From Ulvibacterium marinum (GTDB taxonomy: Bacteria; Bacteroidota; Bacteroidia; Flavobacteriales; Flavobacteriaceae), in NCBI RefSeq assembly GCF_003626755.1, contig NZ_RBCJ01000002.1, positions 930,001 through 994,000 of the forward strand: a stretch of DNA of 64,000 nt, read 5' to 3'. The notes beneath the pieces are model-generated. The model saw only the letters and a program-made list of their open reading frames with translations, had not been told where the DNA came from and searched no databases. The translations under genes and the position numbers were made by a program. Positions within the stretch are counted from its first letter, which is position 1. Every line of letters begins with the position of its first letter. Below, in pieces: positions 18,737-27,619 of the stretch.

Positions 18737-18766
18737 TTGTTGTACGGATTATTGTTCCTATTTTTG
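18737..18766 (+). promoter_or_regulatory. Promoter of smpB (TTG-19-TATTTTTG)
   Basis: TTG at 18737-18739 and an exact TAnnTTTG box at 18759-18766, 19 bp apart. The ATG of smpB is only 8 bp after the box, so the transcript should have almost no leader. Confidence 0.55.
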
Positions 18767-18773
18767 TCGTCCC

Positions 18774-19235
18774 ATGCAACAGAACATCAATATAAAAAAT
18801 AAAAGAGCACGTTTTGAATACGAATTTTTGGATACCTATGTTGCTGGAATTGTGCTCTCAGGCACTGAGATAAAGTCCATTCGACAAAGTAAGGCTTCCA
18901 TTTCCGAAAGCTTTTGTGAATTTAATGACCGGGGCGAACTCTTCGTAATCAATATGCAAATTGATGAATACTCGCATGCATCGCATTTTAATCATCGCCC
19001 AAAAGCGGAAAGAAAGCTTCTACTGAATAAGCGTGAACTCAAAAAATTGGAAAAGGAAGTAAAAACCTCCGGACTGACCATAATTCCCTTAAAACTTTTT
19101 CTAAATAATCGGGGGCTTGCCAAATTACAAATTGCCCTGGCCAAGGGTAAAAAGCTTTATGACAAGCGGGAAACCATTAAGGACAGGGATAACAAACGGG
19201 ACCTTGACCGGATAAAAAAGAGTTTTAATCGTTGA
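18774..19235 (+). CDS. smpB: SsrA-binding protein
   Basis: SmpB binds tmRNA and delivers it to stalled ribosomes for trans-translation. The 153-residue protein has the family landmarks: [10 protein letters not shown] near the N-terminus, [19 protein letters not shown], and the basic C-terminal tail [17 protein letters not shown] chose the ATG at 18774, which fits the family's N-terminus; a further 20 codons upstream are open but not conserved. The tmRNA gene itself is not in the window. Confidence 0.96.
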   Translation: MQQNINIKNKRARFEYEFLDTYVAGIVLSGTEIKSIRQSKASISESFCEFNDRGELFVINMQIDEYSHASHFNHRPKAERKLLLNKRELKKLEKEVKTSGLTIIPLKLFLNNRGLAKLQIALAKGKKLYDKRETIKDRDNKRDLDRIKKSFNR

Positions 19236-19237
19236 AC

Positions 19238-19879
19238 TTAATTTTTATCTTCCAATAAAGGAACAAACCGAAAAGAGCCATATTCCTTTTTTTCAAATTC
19301 CTTTTCGGATTTTCTTTGGTATACCGTCATAATCTGTTCATCGATTCCTACGGGTATAACCAATCTACCCCCAATCTTTAATTGGGACATGAGTGCCTTG
19401 GGAACTTCCGGAGCACCTGCTGTTACAATAATACCATCAAATGGAGCCTCTTCCGAAAGGCCTTTGTACCCATCACCAAAAATGAACTTCTTAGGGCGGT
19501 ATCCCATTTTTTTGAAGAAAATATTGGTCTTTTTAAAAAGTGTCAATTGGCGTTCTATGGTAAAGACCTTTGTCTTAAGGTAGATGAGAATGGCGGTTTG
19601 GTATCCGCTCCCTGTGCCTATCTCCAAAATTTTTTGATTCGGTCTTATGTTCAACAATTCAGTCTGAAATGCGACGGTATAAGGCTGTGAAATGGTTTGT
19701 TCGGCCGCAATGGGAAAAGCCTTATCCTGATAGGCGTGCCCTTCAAAACTGCTATCCATAAATAAATGTCTGGGTATCGTACGGACGGCATCCAACACTT
19801 TTTGGTCTTTGATGCCCTTAGCGATTAATATATTCGCCAGTTGGTTGCGCATTCCCCGATGCTTTAAGGTATCCTTCAA
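19238..19879 (-). CDS. pcm: Protein-L-isoaspartate O-methyltransferase
   Basis: Repairs isoaspartyl residues in aged proteins using SAM. Motifs: TIPRHLFMD, the SAM-binding ILEIGTGSGYQTAIL, FDGIIVTAGAPEVP and GGRLVIPVG. I prefer the TTG at 19879 (TTG AAG GAT) because family N-termini begin close to KDTxKHxGxRxQL; the first ATG (at KHRGMRNQLA) would cut conserved residues, and the frame is open to 19942. The 3' end is 2 bp from the smpB stop; the two genes converge. Confidence 0.92.
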   Translation of the reverse strand: MKDTLKHRGMRNQLANILIAKGIKDQKVLDAVRTIPRHLFMDSSFEGHAYQDKAFPIAAEQTISQPYTVAFQTELLNIRPNQKILEIGTGSGYQTAILIYLKTKVFTIERQLTLFKKTNIFFKKMGYRPKKFIFGDGYKGLSEEAPFDGIIVTAGAPEVPKALMSQLKIGGRLVIPVGIDEQIMTVYQRKSEKEFEKKEYGSFRFVPLLEDKN

Positions 19880-20019
19880 TGGTTTGGTTTTATACGACGA
19901 AGTTAGAACGGAAAATATCAAAATACAAGTTCCAAATTCCAATTCTCTTTCGAAACAAAAAATTCCAATATGGAACTACAAACAACATTCAACAAACCTT
20001 TAAACTCACAAACTATCCT

Positions 20020-20027
20020 TACTTTTG
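20020..20027 (+). promoter_or_regulatory. -7 box TACTTTTG
   Basis: Exact TAnnTTTG match 15 bp before the ATG at 20043. No clear -33 TTG at the right distance. Confidence 0.4.
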
Positions 20028-20042
20028 AAAAAATTAAAACGT

Positions 20043-21002
20043 ATGCTCAAAGTCGGTGTTTTGGGAGCAGGACATTTAGGAAAAATACACCTGCGGTTAC
20101 TTAATGAATCCTCGAAATATGAATTGATCGGTTTTTATGATCCAGATGCCATAAATGGGGAAAAAGTGGCCACGGAATTTGGTTATTCCTATTTCGAAAA
20201 CATGAACTCTCTCATAGATGCCGTAGACGTTGTGGACATTGTTACCCCCACCCTTTCCCATTATGATTGTGCCAAAAAGGCAATGGAAAAGGGCAGGCAT
20301 GTGTTTATTGAAAAACCGATTACCAACACCTTAAAGGAGGCCCAAGAACTGATAGCTCTGGAGGAAGAGTTCAATATAAAGGGACAGGTAGGACATGTAG
20401 AGCGTTTTAATCCGGCCTTCTCAGCAGTTAAGGATAAAATAAAGAATCCTATGTTCATTGAAACGCACCGGCTGGCCGAATTTAACCCTAGGGGTACGGA
20501 CGTGCCTGTGGTGCTTGATTTAATGATACACGATATCGATGCCATTCTTAGTGTGGTGGACTCAAAAGTAAAACAGATAAATGCCAGCGGCGTATCGGTC
20601 ATAAGTCACTCGCCGGATATTGCCAATGCGCGTATTGAGTTTGAAAATGGGTGTGTAGCCAACCTAACGGCTAGTAGGATTTCTTTGAAAAACATGAGGA
20701 AATCACGGTTTTTCCAAAGGGATGCCTACATTTCGGTTGACTTTCTGGAAAAAAAGGTCGAGGTCGTTAAGATGAAGGACGCACCCGAAAGCCCCGGACA
20801 ATTTGATATGATTTTACAAAATGCCGAAGGAGAAAAAAAACAAATCTATTTTGAAAACCCTGAAATTCAGGTGAACAATGCCATTTTGGACGAGTTGGAA
20901 ACCTTTGCAGAAGCCATAAATAAGGATACCGTTCCGGTAGTCACTTTGAAGCAGGGTACCCATGCGTTACAAGTAGCACTACAAGTAATCGAGTGCTTCT
21001 AG
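20043..21002 (+). CDS. Gfo/Idh/MocA family NAD(P)-dependent oxidoreductase
   Basis: A 319-residue protein with an N-terminal Rossmann fold (VGVLGAGHLGKIH), the family's EKPITNT segment with its conserved Lys, and GHVERFNPAF, which is seen in the subgroup related to UDP-GlcNAc 3-oxidase (GnnA-like) enzymes. Members oxidise or reduce sugar or polyol hydroxyls. The start is the ATG at 20043 (MLKVGVLGAG). No lipid A or sugar-nucleotide genes are adjacent, so the substrate is open. Confidence 0.88.
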   Translation: MLKVGVLGAGHLGKIHLRLLNESSKYELIGFYDPDAINGEKVATEFGYSYFENMNSLIDAVDVVDIVTPTLSHYDCAKKAMEKGRHVFIEKPITNTLKEAQELIALEEEFNIKGQVGHVERFNPAFSAVKDKIKNPMFIETHRLAEFNPRGTDVPVVLDLMIHDIDAILSVVDSKVKQINASGVSVISHSPDIANARIEFENGCVANLTASRISLKNMRKSRFFQRDAYISVDFLEKKVEVVKMKDAPESPGQFDMILQNAEGEKKQIYFENPEIQVNNAILDELETFAEAINKDTVPVVTLKQGTHALQVALQVIECF

Positions 21003-21076
21003 AAATACCTAAGGGGCAGAAGTAAAAAATCGAGGGCGACGGGAATAGAAGAAATCTTTAAATGTTTAACAACATT

Positions 21077-21964
21077 ATGAGTAAGATAGCAGTCATAGGT
21101 TCTGGAACCATGGGAAATGGAATCGCCCATGTATTTGCCCAAAATGGAAGTAAGGTGAATCTAGTGGATATTTCCAGTGATGCCCTAAAGAAAGGGCTTG
21201 CTACCATCTCCAAAAACTTGGACCGCATGGTTGCCAAGGAAAAAATTGATGCGGAAACAAAAAGGGCCACCTTAGACAACATCAGTACCCACACTTCCCT
21301 TACCGATGGAATACAAGGTATTGACGTTGTAATCGAAGCCGCTACCGAGAACTTGGAAGTTAAGCTCGATATTTTTAGGAATCTTGATGAAAACTGCGGT
21401 CCAAATACGATTTTGGCAACCAATACATCCTCAATATCCATTACCCAAATCGCCGCAGTGACCGGTAGACCGGATAAGGTGATTGGGATGCACTTTATGA
21501 ACCCTGTACCCATTATGCCCTTGATAGAAATAATCCGAGGATATAGTACTTCGGATGCAACTACGGATAGCATTATGAAACTTTCGGAAAAGTTGGGAAA
21601 AACACCCGTCGAGGTAAACGACTATCCGGGGTTTGTCGCCAACCGCATCCTAATGCCGATGATCAATGAGGCCATAGAGACCTTATTTAATGGAGTGGCC
21701 GGGGTAAGGGAAATCGATACGGTTATGAAGTTGGGAATGGCACACCCTATGGGTCCTTTGGAGCTTGCCGATTTCATCGGATTGGATGTTTGCCTGTCTA
21801 TTCTCAACGTAATGTACGATGGTTTTAAAAATCCAAAATATGCGCCTTCTCCCCTATTGATAAACATGGTCACTGCAGGAAAATTGGGTGTAAAATCCGG
21901 AGAAGGGTTCTATTCTTATTCAGAATCACGAAAAGCGGAAAAAGTTTCTTCCCAATTCAAATGA
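21077..21964 (+). CDS. 3-hydroxyacyl-CoA (3-hydroxybutyryl-CoA) dehydrogenase
   Basis: NAD-dependent oxidation of 3-hydroxyacyl-CoA. The 295-residue length is that of the stand-alone enzyme. Motifs: IAVIGSGTMGNGIAHVFA, VIEAATENLEVK, LATNTSSISIT, GMHFMNPVPIMPLIEII (catalytic His), NDYPGFVANRILMPMINEA. The ATG at 21077 is preferred over one five codons earlier. It is 7 bp from the DUF1015 gene and begins a compact plus-strand run to 27.5 kb. No thiolase or enoyl-CoA hydratase lies nearby. Confidence 0.95.
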   Translation: MSKIAVIGSGTMGNGIAHVFAQNGSKVNLVDISSDALKKGLATISKNLDRMVAKEKIDAETKRATLDNISTHTSLTDGIQGIDVVIEAATENLEVKLDIFRNLDENCGPNTILATNTSSISITQIAAVTGRPDKVIGMHFMNPVPIMPLIEIIRGYSTSDATTDSIMKLSEKLGKTPVEVNDYPGFVANRILMPMINEAIETLFNGVAGVREIDTVMKLGMAHPMGPLELADFIGLDVCLSILNVMYDGFKNPKYAPSPLLINMVTAGKLGVKSGEGFYSYSESRKAEKVSSQFK

Positions 21965-21971
21965 ATTTCAA

Positions 21972-23207
21972 ATGGCAATAGTAAAACCCTTTAAGGCCAT
22001 CCGCCCTGCCAAGGATAAGGTTCCTTTTGTGGCCTCTCGTTCATATCAGGAATATTCAAAAAAAGAGCTTGAAGCCGTATTGAGTTTTAATCCGTTTTCA
22101 TTTTTGCATATTATCAATCCTGGATACAAGTTTGATAAAAGAGTTTCCGGGCCCAAGCGTTTCAAATTGGTTTACAATAGATATTTGGAATTCTTGGAAG
22201 ACAACATCTTTTTAAAGGACGCTCAGGATAGTTTTTATTTGTACGAAGTCAAAAAGGACAATTTCCAATGTTGCGGACTCTTCTGCGCTACTAGTGTTGA
22301 AGATTACCAAAACAATATCATAAAAAAGCACGAGGATACCATCCGTCCACGGGAAGAATTATTCGCCCACTATTTGGAAACGGTGAAATTCAACGCAGAA
22401 CCCGTTTTGATGACCTATAAGGATGATAAAACTATTTCGGGAATCATAGAAAGTGAAAGGCAGACCGATCCAGAATATCACTTCACCACTACGGATAAAG
22501 TTACCCATAAGTTGTGGATCATGTCAGAAAAGGAAATAGTGAATCAACTGGAAACCGCATTCACCAAATTAAAGGCCTTGTACATTGCCGATGGACATCA
22601 TAGAAGTGCCTCATCAAATCTTTTGGCGGAAATATGCAAAAAAAACAATCCGGACCATACAGGAAGGGAGCCGTATAACCGTTTTATGAGTTACCTTATT
22701 CCTGAATCTGAAATTAAAATCTATGAATTCAATCGTATGGTCAAAGATTTGAACGGGTTGACCAAAAAGGAATTTCTCATACGGCTGGATGGTTCCTTTA
22801 GAATCGAAAACAAAGGAAACACCTTATACAAGCCTACAAAAAAGCATCATTTTAGCATGTATTTGGACGGGGAGTTTTATTCCCTCTATTTGCGAAAAAA
22901 GGTATATCGTTTTACCGATGCCCTTAGCAAATTGGATACCCAAATTCTTTTCAAAACTGTTTTGGGGCCTATTTTGAACATACAGGATCTACGCAATGAT
23001 AAGCGTATCCAATATGGCTATGGAAAACATAATATTATCCATATGAAGGATGAAGTGGACCAAGGTAATTTTGCCGTAGGTTTTAGTCTCGTCCCTATTA
23101 CCATGGACCAAATCAAGGCCATTGCCAATGCGGGATTGACCATGCCTCCCAAAAGCACCTATATAGAGCCAAAACTTAGAAGCGGGCTCACCATTTATGA
23201 ATTATAA
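21972..23207 (+). CDS. DUF1015 family protein
   Basis: A 411-residue member of DUF1015, a widely spread family (often annotated as a possible HTH or SerC-associated protein). The N-terminal IVKPFKAIRPAKDKV and ADGHHRSAS near residue 207 are diagnostic. Cytoplasmic; function not established. In many genomes it sits next to serine/PLP genes (serA, serC); here it is followed by a PLP-binding YggS protein after 28 bp, which is in line with that. Confidence 0.93.
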   Translation: MAIVKPFKAIRPAKDKVPFVASRSYQEYSKKELEAVLSFNPFSFLHIINPGYKFDKRVSGPKRFKLVYNRYLEFLEDNIFLKDAQDSFYLYEVKKDNFQCCGLFCATSVEDYQNNIIKKHEDTIRPREELFAHYLETVKFNAEPVLMTYKDDKTISGIIESERQTDPEYHFTTTDKVTHKLWIMSEKEIVNQLETAFTKLKALYIADGHHRSASSNLLAEICKKNNPDHTGREPYNRFMSYLIPESEIKIYEFNRMVKDLNGLTKKEFLIRLDGSFRIENKGNTLYKPTKKHHFSMYLDGEFYSLYLRKKVYRFTDALSKLDTQILFKTVLGPILNIQDLRNDKRIQYGYGKHNIIHMKDEVDQGNFAVGFSLVPITMDQIKAIANAGLTMPPKSTYIEPKLRSGLTIYEL

Positions 23208-23235
23208 CTAAAAATCCTTAATCCTTCGATAGCTT

Positions 23236-23895
23236 ATGTCCATAACCGACAACCTCAAAAAAATAAAGAGTGCCCTGCCTGATGATGTTACCCTTGTAGC
23301 GGTCTCCAAGACCAAGTCCATTTCAGAAATTAGGGAAGCCTATGATACCGGCCATACAGTCTTTGGTGAGAATAAGGTCCAGGAGATGATCCAAAAATGG
23401 GAAAACATGCCCAAGGACATCCAATGGCATATGATTGGACACGTACAGCGCAACAAAGTCAAGTACATGGCAGGATTTGTCTCTTTGATACACGGAGTGG
23501 ACAGTATCAAATTGCTGGGAGAAATAGACAAAAGGGCCCAACAAAATAACCGGGTAATAAACTGTCTTTTACAAATTCATATCGCAGAGGAGACTACCAA
23601 ATTTGGATTAAGCGCCGATGAACTGGACGGACTAATCCATTCGGATGAATTTCATAATATGAAAAACATTGCTATTGTAGGCTTAATGGGCATGGCTACT
23701 TTTACGGACGATACAAATCAAATTAGAAGGGAGTTCAGGTTTTTGAAAACGCTTTTTGATTCTACCAAAAAAATAATTCCCGATATTTCCATTCTTTCCA
23801 TGGGCATGAGTGGTGACTATGAAATAGCCATTGAAGAGGGCAGTACCATGGTACGTATAGGAAGTAGTATCTTTGGGGCAAGAAACCGAAATTAA
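23236..23895 (+). CDS. YggS family pyridoxal phosphate homeostasis protein
   Basis: A 219-residue member of the PLPBP/YggS family, which keeps intracellular PLP and amino-acid pools in balance. Signatures: LVAVSKTKS with the PLP-lysine near residue 24, FGENKVQE, WHMIGHVQRNKVK, SMGMSGDYEIAIEEGSTMVRIGSSIFG. Single-domain alanine-racemase fold without catalytic activity in known members. Together with the DUF1015 gene upstream it suggests a vitamin B6-linked unit. Confidence 0.95.
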   Translation: MSITDNLKKIKSALPDDVTLVAVSKTKSISEIREAYDTGHTVFGENKVQEMIQKWENMPKDIQWHMIGHVQRNKVKYMAGFVSLIHGVDSIKLLGEIDKRAQQNNRVINCLLQIHIAEETTKFGLSADELDGLIHSDEFHNMKNIAIVGLMGMATFTDDTNQIRREFRFLKTLFDSTKKIIPDISILSMGMSGDYEIAIEEGSTMVRIGSSIFGARNRN

Positions 23896-23945
23896 AAACG
23901 TATCGGGATTAAACTTCTTTCGAATCCGGCAAAACAGCTTATTGC

Positions 23946-25313
23946 ATGTATGCAGTTTTAGATATTGAGACAACAGGTGGCAAATACAATGAAGAGGGTA
24001 TTACAGAGATTGCCATACATAAATTTGACGGCCATCAAGTAGTTGATAAGTTTATAAGTTTGGTAAACCCGGAAAGAGAAATACAACCCTTTGTCGTAAA
24101 TCTTACGGGTATCAATAGTAAGATGTTGCGGACTGCCCCAAAATTTCATGAAGTGGCCAAACGCATTGTGGAAATTACGCAGGATAGTGTATTGGTGGCC
24201 CATAACGCACAATTCGATTACAGAATTCTCCGGACCGAATTCAGAAGGTTGGGGTATAACTTTGAACGTAAGACATTGTGCACCGTAGACTTGGCCAAAA
24301 AGCTAATTCCCGATGCTGAATCGCATAGCTTAGGTAAACTGGTGCGCTCATTGGGAATTCCCGTAAGCGATAGACATCGGGCCAATGGAGATGCACTGGC
24401 CACACTGAAACTCTTTAAGGTACTACTTTCAAAGGATTTGGATAAATCCATACTTAACCACATTGTACGTTCGGAAACATTGGGTGAGCTTTCTCCAAGA
24501 CAATTGGATATTGTTGAGCAAATGCCTTCGGAAACCGGGGTTTACTATATGTACAACAAAGAGGGGGAGCTAATATTTCTAGGGAAATCCAACAATATTA
24601 AAAAAAGGGTAAACGAGCACTTCATTAAAAATGGTGAACGTGCAAGGCAAATTCAAAAAGAAACCAAAAAGGTAATTTTTGAAAAAACCGGGAGCGAATT
24701 GGTCGCCCTATTAAAAGAGAACGAGGAATTAAGACGTAATAAACCCAAGTATGCCCAACATAGGAGACAAAAGTTATTTTCCCATGCGGTTTATCAAGTT
24801 ATGGATAATCGGGGTTATGTTACCCTAAAGGCAGCATCACATACTTTTTCTAAAGGGATGGTGACCACTTTCAATAGTTTTCAAGGAGCACGGAATTTTA
24901 TTCATCAAATCACTGTCGAAAATGAATTGTGTGAAAAATTAAATGAGCTTGCCGAAGCTAAAAACAAATGCCCGGAATCCGAAGATGGCTGTTGTAAAGG
25001 AGCCCATAAGAACGGAGAAGATATTTTAGATTACAATAAAAGAGTTCTGGATGCCCTGGGAAAGTTTTCGCTGGCGAATAAAAATATGGTTATCGTGGAC
25101 AAAGGAAGGGAAACAGGGGAATACAGCGCCATTCTTATAAAGAATGGAGTCTTTCAAGGGTTTGGATACTATGACCTGAACCATCAAATTAATAATATTC
25201 ATATCTTAGAATCCGTTATAACACCTATGAAGGGTGATGCGAACACCACCCATATCTTGGAATCGTATCTCAGAAAAAAAAGGGTTATAAAGATTTTGGA
25301 CTTAAATTCTTGA
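23946..25313 (+). CDS. DnaQ-type 3'-5' exonuclease fused to a GIY-YIG (UvrC N-terminal-like) domain
   Basis: A 455-residue two-domain nuclease. Residues 1-165 are a DEDDh exonuclease (DIETTG with Asp6 and Glu8, LVAHNAQFDYRIL, HRANGDALAT). Residues 196-275 are a GIY-YIG domain (GVYYMYNKEGELIFLGKS, VNEHF, ELVALLKENEELRRNKPKYA) as in UvrC. The C-terminal 170 residues have a Cys cluster (CPESEDGCC) and are unassigned. Fusions of this type are known in Bacteria as epsilon/UvrC-like proteins and are thought to act in DNA repair, but their role is poorly studied. Confidence 0.9.
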   Translation: MYAVLDIETTGGKYNEEGITEIAIHKFDGHQVVDKFISLVNPEREIQPFVVNLTGINSKMLRTAPKFHEVAKRIVEITQDSVLVAHNAQFDYRILRTEFRRLGYNFERKTLCTVDLAKKLIPDAESHSLGKLVRSLGIPVSDRHRANGDALATLKLFKVLLSKDLDKSILNHIVRSETLGELSPRQLDIVEQMPSETGVYYMYNKEGELIFLGKSNNIKKRVNEHFIKNGERARQIQKETKKVIFEKTGSELVALLKENEELRRNKPKYAQHRRQKLFSHAVYQVMDNRGYVTLKAASHTFSKGMVTTFNSFQGARNFIHQITVENELCEKLNELAEAKNKCPESEDGCCKGAHKNGEDILDYNKRVLDALGKFSLANKNMVIVDKGRETGEYSAILIKNGVFQGFGYYDLNHQINNIHILESVITPMKGDANTTHILESYLRKKRVIKILDLNS

Positions 25314-25316
25314 TGT

Positions 25317-26153
25317 TTGGAAAGTCAAAACACGGATAAGAATTGGAGATATAAGCTTCATGCCATCATTTACGGAACTCATACCCGAACCGGTAAGTTA
25401 TTCGATATAATCTTGCTGGTTGTAATTGTCTATAGCATTATAGTCGTTATGTTGGAAAGTGTTCCCCGTTTTGATGTGAAGTATCATAGATTTTTAGATA
25501 TCTCGGAATGGGTAGTTACCATACTCTTTTCCATCGAATATATTTTGCGTATTGTTTGTATAAAAAAACCTAGTAAATACATTTTTAGCTTCTTTGGAAT
25601 AATTGACCTACTCTCCACCATTCCAAAATACCTCTCTTTTTTCCTTGTAGGTTCGCAATACCTAACGGCTTTTAGAGCCCTCCGTCTGCTTCGAGTATTT
25701 CGAATATTGAAGTTGGTACGGTTTGTAGGGGAATCCAATAATCTCGTCAGGGCGTTAAAGGCCAGCCGTACAAAAATTTTCATCTTTGTCTTTTTTGTCC
25801 TTGTTATCTCCATTCTATTAGGCACCACCATGTATTTGATAGAGGGACCCCAGCATGGTTTTAACAGTATTCCCCACAGCGTTTACTGGACCATAGTAAC
25901 ATTAACCACTGTGGGTTATGGGGACATATCACCGGAAACGGGTTTGGGACAGGTAATTGCTACGCTGATAATGATTATTGGGTATGGAATTATTGCTGTA
26001 CCCACCGGTATAGTCTCCGCAGAATATGCGTCTTCCAAAAAAAACCTTAAAAATGTAGATGAGGGCAGATGCTGCCAAAATTGTAGCTCAGAAATTATGA
26101 GAAGGGACGCACATTACTGCCGGGTATGCGGTCATAAACTAACGGATGATTGA
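25317..26153 (+). CDS. Voltage-gated potassium channel with C-terminal zinc ribbon
   Basis: A 278-residue six-helix channel of the Kv/KvAP type. The S4 segment FRALRLLRVFRILKLVRF carries regularly spaced Arg and Lys; the selectivity filter TVGYGD is at about 198-203. After S6 a short cytoplasmic tail has two CxxC pairs (Cys253/256 and Cys268/271; NCSSEI...CRVCGHKL), that is, a zinc-ribbon. The start must be TTG at 25317, since the ATG at 25313 is in another frame and the next in-frame ATG would remove S1. It directly follows the exonuclease stop by 3 bp and overlaps the region before miaA. Confidence 0.9.
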   Translation: MESQNTDKNWRYKLHAIIYGTHTRTGKLFDIILLVVIVYSIIVVMLESVPRFDVKYHRFLDISEWVVTILFSIEYILRIVCIKKPSKYIFSFFGIIDLLSTIPKYLSFFLVGSQYLTAFRALRLLRVFRILKLVRFVGESNNLVRALKASRTKIFIFVFFVLVISILLGTTMYLIEGPQHGFNSIPHSVYWTIVTLTTVGYGDISPETGLGQVIATLIMIIGYGIIAVPTGIVSAEYASSKKNLKNVDEGRCCQNCSSEIMRRDAHYCRVCGHKLTDD

Positions 26154-27073
26154 TGACCGACAAGTTCTTGATCAGCGTGGTTGGACCGACCGCTATAGGA
26201 AAGACCAAAATGGCCATTGCCCTAGCCCAATATTTTAATACGGAAATCATTTCGGCGGATTCCAGACAGTTCTACAAGGAAATGCAAATAGGAACTGCAG
26301 TACCTTCCATCGAAGAATTAAATGCAGTACCACATCATTTTATACAGTTTAAAAGTATTTTTAAACCGTATTCCGTAGGGGATTTTGAACAAGATGCCCT
26401 TTCCCGCTTAGAACGGCTTTTTGCCGAAAAAAATACAGCGCTTCTAGCAGGAGGGAGTGGATTGTATGTAAGTGCCATTACCAAAGGTCTGGATAAGTTT
26501 CCCAAGGTTGCTCCGGAAGTCCGTAAGGAATTAAACCAGCGCCTGGAGGTTGAAGGTATTGAAAGTCTCCAAAAACAGTTGGGACGACTGGATCCTATAC
26601 ATTACGGCAAAGTAGACCTTGAAAATCCACATCGCCTTGTGCGGGCGCTGGAGATTTGTCTTGGAACTGGAAAACCCTACTCCTCTTTTTTGAAAGGAAA
26701 AAGTCAAAAAAGATTTTTTTCTTCAATTACTGTGGGACTTGAAGCAGATAGAAAGGTGATTTATGACCGCATTGATAAGAGAGTAGACTCTATGATGGAA
26801 GAAGGGCTTTTGGAGGAGGCACGGTCATTACATCGCTATAAAAGGGAAAATGCACTACAAACGGTTGGATACAAGGAGCTTTTCAACTACTTTGAAGGCA
26901 TTTGGGAGTTGGATTTTGCGATATCCGAAATAAAAAAAAATACCAGAAGGTTTGCCAAAAGACAGCTTACCTGGTTCCGAAAGGATGAATCCATCCTTTG
27001 GTTCCCTTATGACTGCGATGTACACCAAGTCGTTGAATCTATAAAAGATAAAATGAAAAGCGACAATGGTTAA
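26153..27073 (+). CDS. miaA: tRNA dimethylallyltransferase
   Basis: Transfers a dimethylallyl group to A37 of tRNAs that read codons starting with U. 306 residues with the P-loop GPTAIGKTKMA, the DSRQFYKEMQIGTA segment, AGGSGLY, and the C-terminal TRRFAKRQLTWFR. The ATG at 26153 overlaps the stop of the channel gene (TGATG) and the 3' end overlaps gntK by 8 bp, so translation of three genes is likely coupled. Confidence 0.96.
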   Translation: MTDKFLISVVGPTAIGKTKMAIALAQYFNTEIISADSRQFYKEMQIGTAVPSIEELNAVPHHFIQFKSIFKPYSVGDFEQDALSRLERLFAEKNTALLAGGSGLYVSAITKGLDKFPKVAPEVRKELNQRLEVEGIESLQKQLGRLDPIHYGKVDLENPHRLVRALEICLGTGKPYSSFLKGKSQKRFFSSITVGLEADRKVIYDRIDKRVDSMMEEGLLEEARSLHRYKRENALQTVGYKELFNYFEGIWELDFAISEIKKNTRRFAKRQLTWFRKDESILWFPYDCDVHQVVESIKDKMKSDNG

Positions 27074-27563
27074 AACTACTGTTTTCTTCATTATGGGCGT
27101 GTCCGGTTCAGGTAAATCTACCGTTGGCAAGCTATTGGCAGCAGAGCTTAATGTTCCCTTTTTTGACGGGGACGACTACCACCCAGATGAAAATGTGGCA
27201 AAAATGGCCGCTGGAAACCCTTTAAATGATACCGACAGAAAAGAGTGGTTATCTCGGTTAAATTCTTTGGTTTACGAAAATTTAGATTCAGGAGCCGTTA
27301 TTGCTTGCTCAGCTTTAAAGGAAAGCTATCGTTCCCAACTCTCCGATGGTGTATTGGAAAAAATCAGGTTTGTACATCTAAAGGGTAGTTTCAAAGAGAT
27401 TCGGGATAGAATGCAAAAAAGAAAGGGGCACTTTATGCCTGCGGCGTTGTTAAGGTCCCAATTTGATACTTTGGAGCCCCCGCAAAAGGCTATTTCGGTT
27501 TCGATAAAACAAAGTCCTTCATCCATTGTTCTGAAGATTCTTGAACATCTCAACCAAAATTAA
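27066..27563 (+). CDS. gntK: Gluconokinase, GntK/thermoresistant type
   Basis: Phosphorylates gluconate to 6-phosphogluconate. 165 residues; P-loop GVSGSGKST, FFDGDDYHP, KMAAGNPLNDTDR, ACSALKESYR and KGHFMPAALLRSQ are all typical of the family. It begins inside the last codons of miaA and ends in a strong terminator. There is no gluconate transporter or dehydratase nearby. Confidence 0.93.
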   Translation: MVKTTVFFIMGVSGSGKSTVGKLLAAELNVPFFDGDDYHPDENVAKMAAGNPLNDTDRKEWLSRLNSLVYENLDSGAVIACSALKESYRSQLSDGVLEKIRFVHLKGSFKEIRDRMQKRKGHFMPAALLRSQFDTLEPPQKAISVSIKQSPSSIVLKILEHLNQN

Positions 27564-27596
27564 AAAGGGGCGGATATTCAATATCCGCCCCTTTTT
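27562..27596. terminator. Bidirectional terminator between gntK and rprY
   Basis: AAAAAGGGGCGGATAT and ATATCCGCCCCTTTTT form a 16-bp perfect stem with a 3-base loop. Confidence 0.96.
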
Positions 27597-27619
27597 AATT
27601 GGTGATGTCAACGAGAAGG

